DNA of 64,000 bases. Source: Gyromitra esculenta (lineage: Eukaryota; Ascomycota; Pezizomycetes; Pezizales; Discinaceae). The notes below the pieces were generated by a model, which worked only from the letters and a program-made list of their open reading frames with translations, made no database searches and was not told the origin of the DNA. This document shows, in pieces, positions 48,745 through 58,162 of the stretch (positions are counted from its first letter, which is position 1; each line of letters starts with the position of its first letter). The stretch is taken from contig JBCAML010000013.1 of the NCBI GenBank assembly GCA_038503075.1, positions 1,364,001 through 1,428,000 on the forward strand. The letters are read 5' to 3'. A program made the translations under genes and the position numbers.

Positions 48745-50232
48745 ATGGCATATAGTGTTTGTGATAGCAACGGTATAGATCGAGAATGCCGTATGGCTAG
48801 CAAGCCTCTAAAAACCCCAGATCGAAGTTTATGTTCCCCCACAAAAGATCTAGAAAAAGCCGAGACAGAATCAGTGGCCCCTCGGCATTACTTTTCTCAG
48901 GCCGAAATTCGTGAAGGAAGAGCCCGGACACGCACCCTACAGGATAGAGAACAGCACTCAGAAAAATCAACGCCAAACTTTTGGTTTGGCAGACAAGAGA
49001 CTGCTAGTCCATTACCTCTCTCTCGAAAAGCTTCCACTAAAAGAGACTCTTTCCATCTCTTTTCGTTATCTCCAGAATCGCTCCTTGGCAGCAGAAGCAT
49101 TACCCGAATACCTTCCGTTTTGCAAATTCTTAAAAATGCTCAAACATCGGGTTTCAATGGGGCAGATACAGTTAGGCCTTCGACTCTGTGCCTATATGAA
49201 GAGTACGCGGAGGAAAGGCGGCCCCGATTCCGGAAGCTTCACTCAGAATGTAGGTTTGCGACTTGGCTTGACGGGTTACCGGAAGTGAAGAATGGACCCA
49301 CCATATTAGCAGGAAATGGATGCGATAGATCGGAAGCAAACTCATGGAACTTCCGTCGAAATCGCAGGCTCACAGAAATCAATGGCAAGGGTACCACGGA
49401 TCAAAGAAATGGCTTTGGCCAAGTTGGGAAGGGGATGCCCCAGCAAAGCGGGCTGCACTGTATCCAAATGAAAATGTGGCCGACGAGTAGTTTTTCATCC
49501 CAGGCGAAAAGGAGAGAGACACCTACAGGTTTATCTCCAACTACGCTAGGACGATCCCTCCCTAATGCAGATATATCAAAAACCTTGGAAGTTTGCAGGC
49601 AATTGCATTTCCAGAGTGGTTTAGCGGAAGAACACACAATCGCTGAGTCGTCAGTCCCCGGGATAGTACACAGCGATATGCTAGCTTCACAAAATGGTTT
49701 GATAAGTCGTCTCTTAAGCTCCACAGCTAGGTCTGGGAAAACGTCTGGATCCCATGAGATGGAATGGGCACCGTCCACCGCCTATTCCGAGTACTCACTC
49801 AAACCCAGCCGGGGGAAATGCAAGGCGTTCTGGAACCAGCCTCGAGGCTCTCAGAATTGCGCGAGCGAAAATCTGCCACAACAGGAGCTTATTCCTACCT
49901 TGAAACACCAGCTCCCACCCAAGGTACGCTGCCAAACTCTTATTGAACATATTTTTGGCTCAACTACTGACGCAAACTCTTCTACACCTGACAGCTCAAG
50001 CACTACAGGAAACCATTCTCCGACGTTCAACAAGCCTAATCGATTTTTTCTTCGAAGCCGCTCTTTAGGTGAGGTTAAGTCTACCCCTCTGCGGCAGAGT
50101 GTCCAGACCGAGATGCAGGCACCACCGCTAAGTCTGAAAACAACATTCATAGACGACTTAACTTCGTCCGAGAAGTCGTTGCAGCATCCAAGCCCTCAGT
50201 GCCGCAGATGCACCAGTGTCACAGAACCATGA
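48745..50232 (+). CDS. Hypothetical disordered protein
   Basis: Uninterrupted frame; the first ATG is at 48745 (MAYSVCDSNGIDRECRM), giving 495 residues. The composition is rich in Ser, Arg, Thr and Pro with scattered basic clusters. Segments such as RRTRTLQ-like basic patches, SLSPESLL, PNRFFLRSRSLGEV and a C-terminal SPQCRRCTSV suggest a long disordered, possibly phosphorylated protein. No transmembrane segment, repeat or known domain recognised. The length of the open frame in a region otherwise full of stops is the main support. A polypyrimidine-rich leader precedes it. Confidence 0.55.
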   Translation: MAYSVCDSNGIDRECRMASKPLKTPDRSLCSPTKDLEKAETESVAPRHYFSQAEIREGRARTRTLQDREQHSEKSTPNFWFGRQETASPLPLSRKASTKRDSFHLFSLSPESLLGSRSITRIPSVLQILKNAQTSGFNGADTVRPSTLCLYEEYAEERRPRFRKLHSECRFATWLDGLPEVKNGPTILAGNGCDRSEANSWNFRRNRRLTEINGKGTTDQRNGFGQVGKGMPQQSGLHCIQMKMWPTSSFSSQAKRRETPTGLSPTTLGRSLPNADISKTLEVCRQLHFQSGLAEEHTIAESSVPGIVHSDMLASQNGLISRLLSSTARSGKTSGSHEMEWAPSTAYSEYSLKPSRGKCKAFWNQPRGSQNCASENLPQQELIPTLKHQLPPKVRCQTLIEHIFGSTTDANSSTPDSSSTTGNHSPTFNKPNRFFLRSRSLGEVKSTPLRQSVQTEMQAPPLSLKTTFIDDLTSSEKSLQHPSPQCRRCTSVTEP

Positions 50233-50734
50233 GCTGGAATTCTATGATTTTAGGCAGATTTTGATGAAGATCTCTACGAGTCTAGTTTTTTTATTTCTGT
50301 TTGGTTACTTGAATTCCGTATCCTTTGATCCTATGCACACGGGCTGGCACTATAAAAAGCAGGGCTTGAGGTGGAATTTGCGTTTTCATTCAAGTGGTCA
50401 GGGCCTCGTTCTCGGAAGATTTGTCAGAGTAATAATGAATACACAAGTTTTGCGTGAGGTGTTTCGGATGCTAGTAAGCGATCTTAACCAGAAGGAGGCG
50501 GGTGTGTTGTTTTTCAAAGTGCCCAAACCGAAAACTAATGGTCCAAGCCGAAGTAGCGCATTTTGTGTATATTTCAGTGACGACATTGGTTCCCATGCAG
50601 CCTAGTGTAACCTCCATCTAGAATGTCCACACTCCCGAGGAAGGGTAACAAAGTACAGAAGAAATGCTAGGGAAATTCGATTCTATATCACGTACGCAAA
50701 ACAGAGAACCTCTTTTGGCACAGAGGGACACTAA
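50233..50734. other. Intergenic
   Basis: The frame 50216-50605 overlaps the end of the previous gene and has no recognised features. Otherwise nothing before the tRNA. Confidence 0.45.
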
Positions 50735-50836
50735 GGTAGGATGGCCGAGTTGGTTATGGCGCCAGGTTAAGGTCTTACTCTTAACATCAAATTCCTGGTT
50801 CGGAAACGAGCGTGGGTTCAAGTCCCACTCCTATCA
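50735..50836 (+). tRNA. tRNA-Leu(AAG), second copy, intron-containing
   Basis: Acceptor stem GGTAGGA with TCCTATC, then the same D, anticodon, variable and T arms as the copy at 596. The intron is 20 nt, one A longer. Anticodon AAG. An eight-T run follows within 15 nt. The acceptor-stem differences are compensated on both sides, which argues that both copies are functional. Confidence 0.9.
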
Positions 50837-51104
50837 TTTACCTTTTTTTTGTACTTTCGGCTTATGGCTGGGCTCGGGTGATTTTTCTATTAGGGATTTT
50901 GGTCTAGTAGGGGTACGGGGGTGCGAAGGTGTTGGGGGGAGGTGGACAATCATTGGGCTAATGGTGGTGCTTGGTACGGTATTGTTGGAATAGGATTGGG
51001 AGTTGAAGTTAGTGGTGGGGAATGCAGGGTTTTATTGTGTTGAGGTTTTGGAGCTGGATCATATGTAGGCACATGCTGTTAAGTGATACGGGGGCCCGGT
51101 TTTG

Positions 51105-51432
51105 TTAGTATAGATGCGGTGCGATTCGGACGAGTTGGACTTTGAGATCACTAGCAATCACTCGATCGGCATATTCTCCGAGTGATCTACCGTGACCGCG
51201 CCAGACCGCAAAGCCCCACGCGCTACTGGGACCCTCACCGCTCACCAGCTCTCTATCTCTCAAGACCTTCAGCACCAGCGGGACCGCCGCAACCTCCACG
51301 TTTGCGCCAGCCTCCCGCAGTGCATCCTCAACCTTAGTCTCTAGCTTGGCCCCGCCCTAGATCAGCTCGTTGCTCGCCTCCTCTTTGTTCGCATAACACG
51401 TTACCCTGTACCCTTCATACGCGAACTTCCCT
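51105..51432 (-). pseudogene. DJ-1/PfpI (HSP31-like) relic, 5' truncated
   Basis: The minus strand reads KFAYEGYRVTCYANKEEASN then ELI-stop-GGAKLETKVEDALREAG and VLRDRELVSGEGPSSAW. The GYRVTCY..KEE..NEL..KL.TKVEDALREAGA and RELVSGEGPSSAW blocks belong to the C-terminal half of fungal DJ-1/PfpI-family proteins (HSP31-like chaperone/glyoxalase relatives). The nucleophile-elbow half is missing upstream, and an in-frame TAG (51358-51360) sits where the family has Trp (TGG). The end (WRGHGRSLGEYADRV) also departs from the family. I read it as a dead fragment. Confidence 0.6.
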
Positions 51433-52291
51433 CACCCTCACCCTCCTCTCTCCCCAAGACAGCTACAACTCTACTCTACAGTCCAGCGTTATGCAGAGAT
51501 GACGCGTCACCTATCTCGGGGAACCTTCCTCGGTCATGCCAGTGCTACCGCGGTTCCTCGTAACTCTCCCCGTTCGGAGTGGGCTGGGACCCGGATGGGG
51601 TGTCCGTCATAGACTTGCACTTGTGGCTAGCCTTCGCTGGGCGAAGCTTCGTCTTCAGGACCTGGAGCTGGAATACCGAATCCAGATGGCGCGGCTCAGC
51701 GCTGTGCCATTGTCAACCCTACGGGCACATAAAAGAGTACTCTGGTAGAAGAAATCTCTCGGAGGAGAGCTCTGCACATCCCGCGATGAGTAACGTCATC
51801 GGATGGGAGCGCGTATGATTAATCTATCTATCTATCTATCATCGGATGGGAGGAATCTTAGGGTAAACGCCATCCAACATGTATGACACCCGATATAGGC
51901 TAGTCTGGATTGTCTGGACGGAGATATCCAACTAAGGTGTCCCAAAATAGGCCATTAGTGTATAGGTACAGTACCAGAGGCTGCGGGGCATCTACAAGTG
52001 CTTGGGGGGGACAGTTGTGATGTCCTAGATCACGGTTATAAGCCAGCGCGTGTCTGTGCATGTGTTATGCTGATGGCTATTCAACTCCATCTGCATCTTC
52101 ACTGCTTGAAGAAAAGCTAGTGTTTGGGCGAGAGGATTTTCAGGCTCACTGGAACTGCTGGACACAGACACAGCATGCTAGCGGGACTTTGTTACGGTTT
52201 CTCGTCCGAGTTTCTTAACCTGAAAACTACATGTAAGTGTCCAAAGCACACTGCTTAGCCCACCCATCTCTCCCAGCAACACCAAAACGGA
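51433..52291. other. Intergenic with ATCT microsatellite
   Basis: An (ATCT)5 tract at about 51822-51841 is bracketed by two copies of CATCGGATGGGAG (about 51797 and 51840), as from replication slippage. No gene supported. Confidence 0.5.
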
Positions 52292-53078
52292 TCAAGACTC
52301 GTGTATGATCCCGCGATAAAGAGCAACTTTGAGCAGCGTCTCAAGGACAAGGTTATGAAAAACAGAATGTCGCGTGCCAGTCAAATTCGACGTCCAACAC
52401 AGATGCTCATACAGTTTAGCCCTCATCCGGTCCCCCATCTGTCTGTTCTGACTCATCTCGACCGACTTATGGAAGGCGATCTTGCTCTGGTGCCAACCCG
52501 GCTCATTCAGCGCAAGTCCCGCAGACGCAAAAAACGTGCGCGTCGCCTGCAGGGCAGAATCGAACTCCTCCCCGCCACTCACCGCCACCATGCGCGCCAC
52601 CATCTCCCCCAACCCGTCGTCCAGCAGCTTCCGCTGGCGCTCATCGAGTCCCGCGATATCCGCCGCGGTGACGAGCCCAAGCACGGGCGGGGGCGGGGGT
52701 GTCGTATCCGCCAGCTGCCGCCTCAGGTCTGCAACTGTCTTGCGCTCCGCTGCTAGTTCGGCGGCCAGGTCAGCTCGTGATGCTGCTGCGGCCTCCGTCA
52801 TCTCGGCTGCCCGCAGCTCGGCGATGGCGGCTGCTGCGCGAGCGCTGGCGGCCTCGGCTCTAGCGGTTGCTAGCTCGGCTGCGAAGCGGGCTTTTTGCAG
52901 GGCCAGTGATTCGGGCACCACCGACGCCGCTGAAGATCCTCCTTCCTCTGCTCGCTCTCTCGACGGTTTACGTTAGCTCTGTGGACTGCGTGGGGTGGGG
53001 TGTGGGGGAGGGTGGAGGGAACGGGGTATTCTGTAGTGGGAGACCTCCACCTGAAGAACCATTATTATCGTGGCCCAT
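52292..53078 (-). CDS. Coiled-coil protein of unrecognised family, copy A
   Basis: Two minus-strand exons: 53045-53078 (MGHDNNGSSGG) and 52292-52947, with a 97-nt phase-1 intron carrying CTAAC before a GCAG acceptor. 229 residues. About 30-90 is an Ala/Glu/Arg heptad coiled coil (AELATARAEAASARAAAAIA). A short Pro-rich spacer leads to a conserved C-terminal domain: LGLVTAADIAGLDERQ, LLDDGLGEMVARMVAVSGG, then DRMRAKLYEHLCWTSNL, RHSVFHNLVLETLLKVA and YRGIIHES. No family recognised. It is paralogous to the gene at 54231-55106, arranged head to head, with the same exon-intron design. Pro-rich and Ala-rich runs make it GC-richer than the flanks. Confidence 0.7.
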
Positions 53079-54230
53079 AGCTGTGCAGAGGGTAGACTGA
53101 TATGAGGTATGAGATATTTGTGTGGGTGCTATGTTTGTGCCGTGTAGAGTGTGAGGAAGACGATGAGGGGATGCCGTACTGTAGCGCCTCTTTATCGCCA
53201 GCGGGGGGTATGTACTCTACTAGCACGGCCCGCATGCACGGGATCACCCAGGCTGGGTGTGTGTGTGGAAGAGCGGGGTAGCTACTATGGGTAGTAGTAT
53301 GTTCATCCCCCCCCAATCTAGATCATGTTTAATTGCGGCACGTTAGGTGTGTGGATAGATAGATAGACACATGTATTTAACTAAAGGTTGTGTCTGCCCT
53401 GCCAGCAGGAGAAATTATGTACAGTGCTCCCTCCCCGGTACTGGATTCCGATGGCGTTTGGAGAGTACGAGTGCTACGAGAACTGCGACTTGGTTTGTTC
53501 TCCTGGAACATGATAGACAGGCCTTAAGCTTGTATTGTATGGTATTGTGTTGTGTGTTATGTGGATTACCGTCTTGGTCGTGTGTGGGCGGCTGTTACCC
53601 TGACTAGCAGATGAATCAGTTGAGTCGAATTAATTAAATGGTACAGTACAATCATCCTATAAGAATACTAACTATAAGAATACCATATTATCTCGACCAT
53701 AATGAACACGACCGGGCTAGGCGGTTTCAAATCAACCTTCACAAAGCTCACCAGGCTGCTTGAAACGACTTTCCGAACCAACAGCTAACAAGCAACCGAA
53801 TCTCTAGATATAGATATTTTTATTTAAGTATTTTGATCTAGTCCGGCCCGGGAGTGTTCATTATGATCGAGATAATACGGTACTCACCTTATAAGAATGC
53901 TGAATCCAGACCTGACAGGGTTAATTTTGAGTGTGACTCTCTCTTCATATAAGAATATAATTTTCGGAACCAACCGTATTCTCATAGGGCAATCGTACTC
54001 TACCGCAACGGGAATTTGGTAGGGTACTGCCTCTAAATCATCAACATCCCACCCAATCGGTACCTCCCGTGCGGGCCGTCCCTCTGCAGGTCTTGGCAAT
54101 ACACCCCCGCAAGAAGATAAGAAGCCCTGCCTGTGCCCGCACCAACTACGGCTTCCTCACTATCTCCACACGACACGAGCTTAACACCACAAACCTATCG
54201 CGCGCACGTCGGTTGATTTTCTGCACAGTT
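53079..54230. other. Bidirectional intergenic region between paralogues
   Basis: About 1.15 kb separating the two start codons. No gene seen; it should hold the promoters of both paralogues. Short frames here lack features. Confidence 0.55.
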
Positions 54231-55106
54231 ATGAGTTACAAAGACGAACCTACTCCAGAATATGGAGGTACCTGAGGTGAGTAGCCTATTGGTGGGTTGC
54301 TGGACACACATGTAAGGAGGGCGCTGACATGTAGATTGAACATTACAGAATCCTCCCCTCTCCCTCTCCCTCCCCCCTCCTGTCCCACATAACCCATAGA
54401 GTTAACCTAAACGTTACAAAATAAATAAATAGAAGATACCAGAGATACTTCAGCGACAGAGCTAGAAATGCTACGGCTCACGAACGCGCGTCTCGGTGCC
54501 GAACTAGCAACCGCAAGATCCGAAGCAGCCGGCGCGAGAGCAGAGGCAGCCATCGCAAGACTAGAAGCTGCTTCGGCGAAGGCTGACGCCACTACACGAG
54601 TAGCGGAGATGACAGCCAAGTTAGCGGCGGAGCGGACGGCCTGTGTAAACCTGAAAGAGCAGCTGGTGTCGATGGCGCCCACTCTCGGCCTCCTCACCCC
54701 GGCGGACCTTGCGAAGCTATCTGAACGACAGGGAGCTCGGCTAGATGACGGATTGTGGGCGACTGTGGTGAAGGTGGTTGCGGTGTCATGTGGCGGGGAT
54801 GAGTATGACGCGGAGCTAATATCGATTCGTAACCTCTTTGCGTCGGTTGGACTTGTTTTGCGGGAACCAGATTGGCATGGTGTGGAGAAGATGCATGAAC
54901 ATTACCCGTCCGCGGTTAATCAGAATAATGGGATAGTTGATCGGATGAGAGCGAGACAATATGAATATTTGTGTTGGACATCGAAGCTTGCTGGCGTGCG
55001 ACATTCTGTTTTCTCTAATCTTGTTTTTGAAACTGTGTTCAAAGTTGCTGTTTATCGCGGGGTTATTTCCGAATCGGACCCGCAACAGGTGCCTGCTGCG
55101 AGTTAG
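54231..55106 (+). CDS. Coiled-coil protein of unrecognised family, copy B
   Basis: Exon 1 54231-54267 (MSYKDEPTPEYG plus one base) and exon 2 54433-55106 are joined by a 165-nt phase-1 intron. 236 residues. Coiled coil about 20-80 (AELATARSEAAGARAEAAIA), then the same C-terminal domain as copy A: LGLLTPADLAKLSERQ, LDDGLWATVVKVVAVSCGG, FASVGLVLREPDWH, DRMRARQYEYLCWTSKL, RHSVFSNLVFETVFKVA, YRGVISES. Without the intron the first frame would end at 54273-54275. Strong conservation of the WTS..RHSVF..LV.ET..KVA.YRG motif, while the coiled coil drifts, marks the C-terminal part as the functional core. Confidence 0.72.
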
Positions 55107-56727
55107 ACTGCTTTTTCTTAATTGTCGGCGCTTTTGGCTAGTGGGTAGGCTAGGCAATTTTATTTAGTCTTTTACTTCGATCATAGTCTTCTACAGTTAC
55201 CTAAATTTAAGAAACCCAGACGAGACGTTACCGCAAAAGCTCCCACCAGTAGAAAGAAATGCCCCAAAATCTTGACCGATTTTCAAGAGCACACTGAAAA
55301 CGAAACCGGCCAGTGACCCGAGTTTCGACAGTACAGACCATTTCGATATAGGTAAAATCCCGTATTATAAAGTGCGACAACCAGTGAAACGAAAGTCCCC
55401 AAATAACAGCAACCTATAACTATAAATAAACTCTAAAAACCTACAATGATACAAACTACCTCTAGATTTCAGAACCTGATTTCAAAAGCCAAGTTAACTA
55501 TCTCAATCACAATACCGAAACCACAGTTTCTTTCCGGGCAGCAGCAGGTTTAAGACAGACTGTATTAAACACACTGTTGTCCGATGCGACTCCAGTAGTC
55601 GATACTGGTATAGATAGGTAGTACGCCAGACTATTACTTAGCCTGTGCGTGTCGGCTCACGTTCTAACCCCATCACTTATATATCGCTCAGTATGTTGAG
55701 ATACAGGGAAAAAAGTAGCATTGTGAGAGCGGCAGCAACCTCAGCACACTTTAGACAATGTATTTTAACTATTACAATTTTTCTATACCCTGTGGCTGTT
55801 AAACAATCGAGTATCCTGTGGGGGGGGGTGGGGGTTTCGCCGGTGTCTAGGACCCATTTTCGCGCTCAATATCCATAGTCTGACTTGTGAAAGTAAGACT
55901 CACGTGTCTATCATGCGAATGGAGTTGTAATACCCCGGTGCGGGTAATTAGTTGTACCGACGCAGATAGGATTGCAAGGGGCTTTAGTATAAGAGATCAC
56001 GAGGATGACAAAGCATTGAACTAGCCTTAAGCTGGTGTATAGTGTATAGAGCCGAAGAGGAGGGAACCTCTTAATAAGATTATCATCATTCTTACACATC
56101 ATCGTATTACCTATTACAAGGATGTTATGCCAGGTCAGATAGAATAGTGTGCGGGGAGCGATAGTACCGTTGCAACAGTACTGAGATGGATTTTCCTTAA
56201 GTACGAGTTATGGGAGTAGTTTAGTTCACTATCAATATCATTCAGTGTCTCCCTCATACCAGCTATCCTGTTTACCCGCTGTCCTGTGTCTATATTCTGT
56301 TAAGACTTTAGTCATCCGGCAGTATAAATCTGGCGACATGAACAGACCCCGCATATTGCGAGTGTATGGTTTTAGAAACAGATAGTGAATATTTTTAAAG
56401 TATGGCAGACTGGATGCAGTGGAACAGAAGTGTGATGTATAAGTATCTGAATTGATAGAGAACTGACGATGGGAAGAGTCCCGTATTTAAACCTGTAAAA
56501 GAGACATAGAAGGAAACACAATAACCCTAGTAAAGTTCACCCGAAATAGATAAATATTCCAAAGAAACGGATAAAAAATCCTCCGACGGACAAATAGAAT
56601 TCCAGTGTTGCTACCCAATATTCCGCGATGGCCATACTATTCCCCCGCGTTGTACGACAATATGAAATATTACATTGTAGTACGAACTAAATAGGATAAC
56701 TGTGAAAGCACACTTATTCCAGTTGTA

Positions 56728-56835
56728 CTCGTGCTGCCGGAAAGTCTTCAGGTCACGTGATGGATAACATGCAGTTAAACCCTAATAACTAGCCGTTATT
56801 CTGCACATGACCCGAAGACTTTTCTGCAGCACGAG
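56728..56835. mobile_element. Short TIR element (MITE) with TA duplication
   Basis: 108 bp. Left end CTCGTGCTGCCGGAAAGTCT and onward; right end is its near reverse complement (TIR about 32 bp with four mismatches). TA is on both sides (56726-56727, 56836-56837). The TIR shares the TCGTG..AGAAAAGTCTT core with the element at 14379, suggesting related Tc1/mariner-type families. No coding capacity. Confidence 0.75.
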
Positions 56836-57185
56836 TAGTATGCACGAGTATTATGAGTTTTGGGGGGGTTATAGCTGGGAGTTTCCTAACCAGCATGGGT
56901 TTGCTGAAGGTCGTTGGCTGGGTTACTGGTATCCCTCACGATATGATCGTTGTTGGATGGGGCCGCAAGAATTTTCGTAAATTAGTGATTAGACATACGT
57001 ACGGCTTAGGAATGTGAGGCGATCCCACTAGATCCCGAGCCGTCTAGGTTCATATATTATCACTCGGCGGTGCTTGGACCGAGTGTGTTGGATATATGGT
57101 ATATATCCATAGGCTTCCTAGTGTTTCATTGGTACGTCATTATTCGGGATACCGATATCGGCTCGGTCAATAGTCTTAACTGCTA

Positions 57186-57761
57186 ATGGGGGTTGCTCGG
57201 GCCGATCTATTCGGCGCCCAAAGAGCTCCCATAAACCTGTTTATATATGACTCCATAGGGAGTATATATATGGAGCTCTTCTCCCGTTCGTCTATTCTGT
57301 TTCCTCTTCTCTACTTTACTAGACTATCAATATATCAGATCTATTCATTATTTCAACAGAGAGTGTTGTAATATTGGGGCGCGTAGGGAGGAATAGAGGA
57401 CTCGATTGCTTGCTTGCTCGTGCTCATGCTTACTTGCTAGAAGTGGGCATACGACCCCTATCTAAATAGCTCTTCGGGTGCCTGAGTACCCGTGTGCTCG
57501 GGTACCTGTCTCTCAATCATTTCTGACTCCGAGGCCGCGCCCGTGGAGGCACCCGTATTAGGAAGCTTCTCTAACAGAAAGCGCTGAGAGTAATGAAAAG
57601 ATTCGAGTATCTGCATGCGCTATGTGATGAAGAGAGAAGGGAGAGGAAAACTAAGCACGACAACAAACTCCTATATATATACTCCCTATAAAGCCATATA
57701 AGCCGGGCTATGGGGGTTTCTTCGGGCGCCGAATAGATCGGTTCGATCGAGCAACCCCCAT
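57186..57761. mobile_element. Non-autonomous element with long terminal inverted repeats
   Basis: The left arm starts ATGGGGGTTGCTCG and has CCGATCTATTCGGCGCCC inside. The right arm, read in reverse complement, starts ATGGGGGTTGCTCG and contains the same block. The similarity continues inward through a GGGAGTATATATAT block, so each arm is about 100 bp. The right arm differs by small insertions. The 370-bp interior is non-coding. A target duplication is unclear: TAA on the left against TAG on the right if the ends are TGGGGG/CCCCCA, compatible with a mutated TWA site. Confidence 0.7.
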
Positions 57762-58162
57762 AGCAGCCAAGGCTTCCAGCTGAACCAGTATCCTGTCGGA
57801 GGACGTGAATCCTAGGAAACCCATAGAAATATCTAATATATCTGATAGCAAGAGCTTAAGCTCGAAGTATTGTGCCCTAATAATCCCGATCGTAGTTTAA
57901 AACTTAAACAGAAGAATAATCTAGATATGGACATAAAGGACTGGTACTATATATCACAATAACTGCCATCACTTCCTACTTTTACAACACCAAGCACCCA
58001 TTCGAGATCGAAGCTAGACCGCATACGCATATGGCAGGAGCGAAATCTTTAACTAAACGAAGCTGCATTAAGGTTTCCATATAGGCCAAAAGGCCAGTTT
58101 TGATGTAGTTCCATAACGCGCAAATTTAAGACATAACTAGTGTCTCCCAAATCCCCAAACCT

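Larger units (their letters stand above)
55107..58162. other. Gene-free stretch with two TIR elements
   Basis: No coding gene supported. It contains the miniature elements at 56728-56835 and 57186-57761, listed separately. A run of G at 55819-55827 is notable only as simple sequence. Confidence 0.5.

Noticed and set aside
52482..52976. Ala/Ser-rich plus-strand frame opposite coiled-coil copy A
   Set aside because: Shadow of a GC-rich gene; the minus strand has the conserved paralogous protein and intron.
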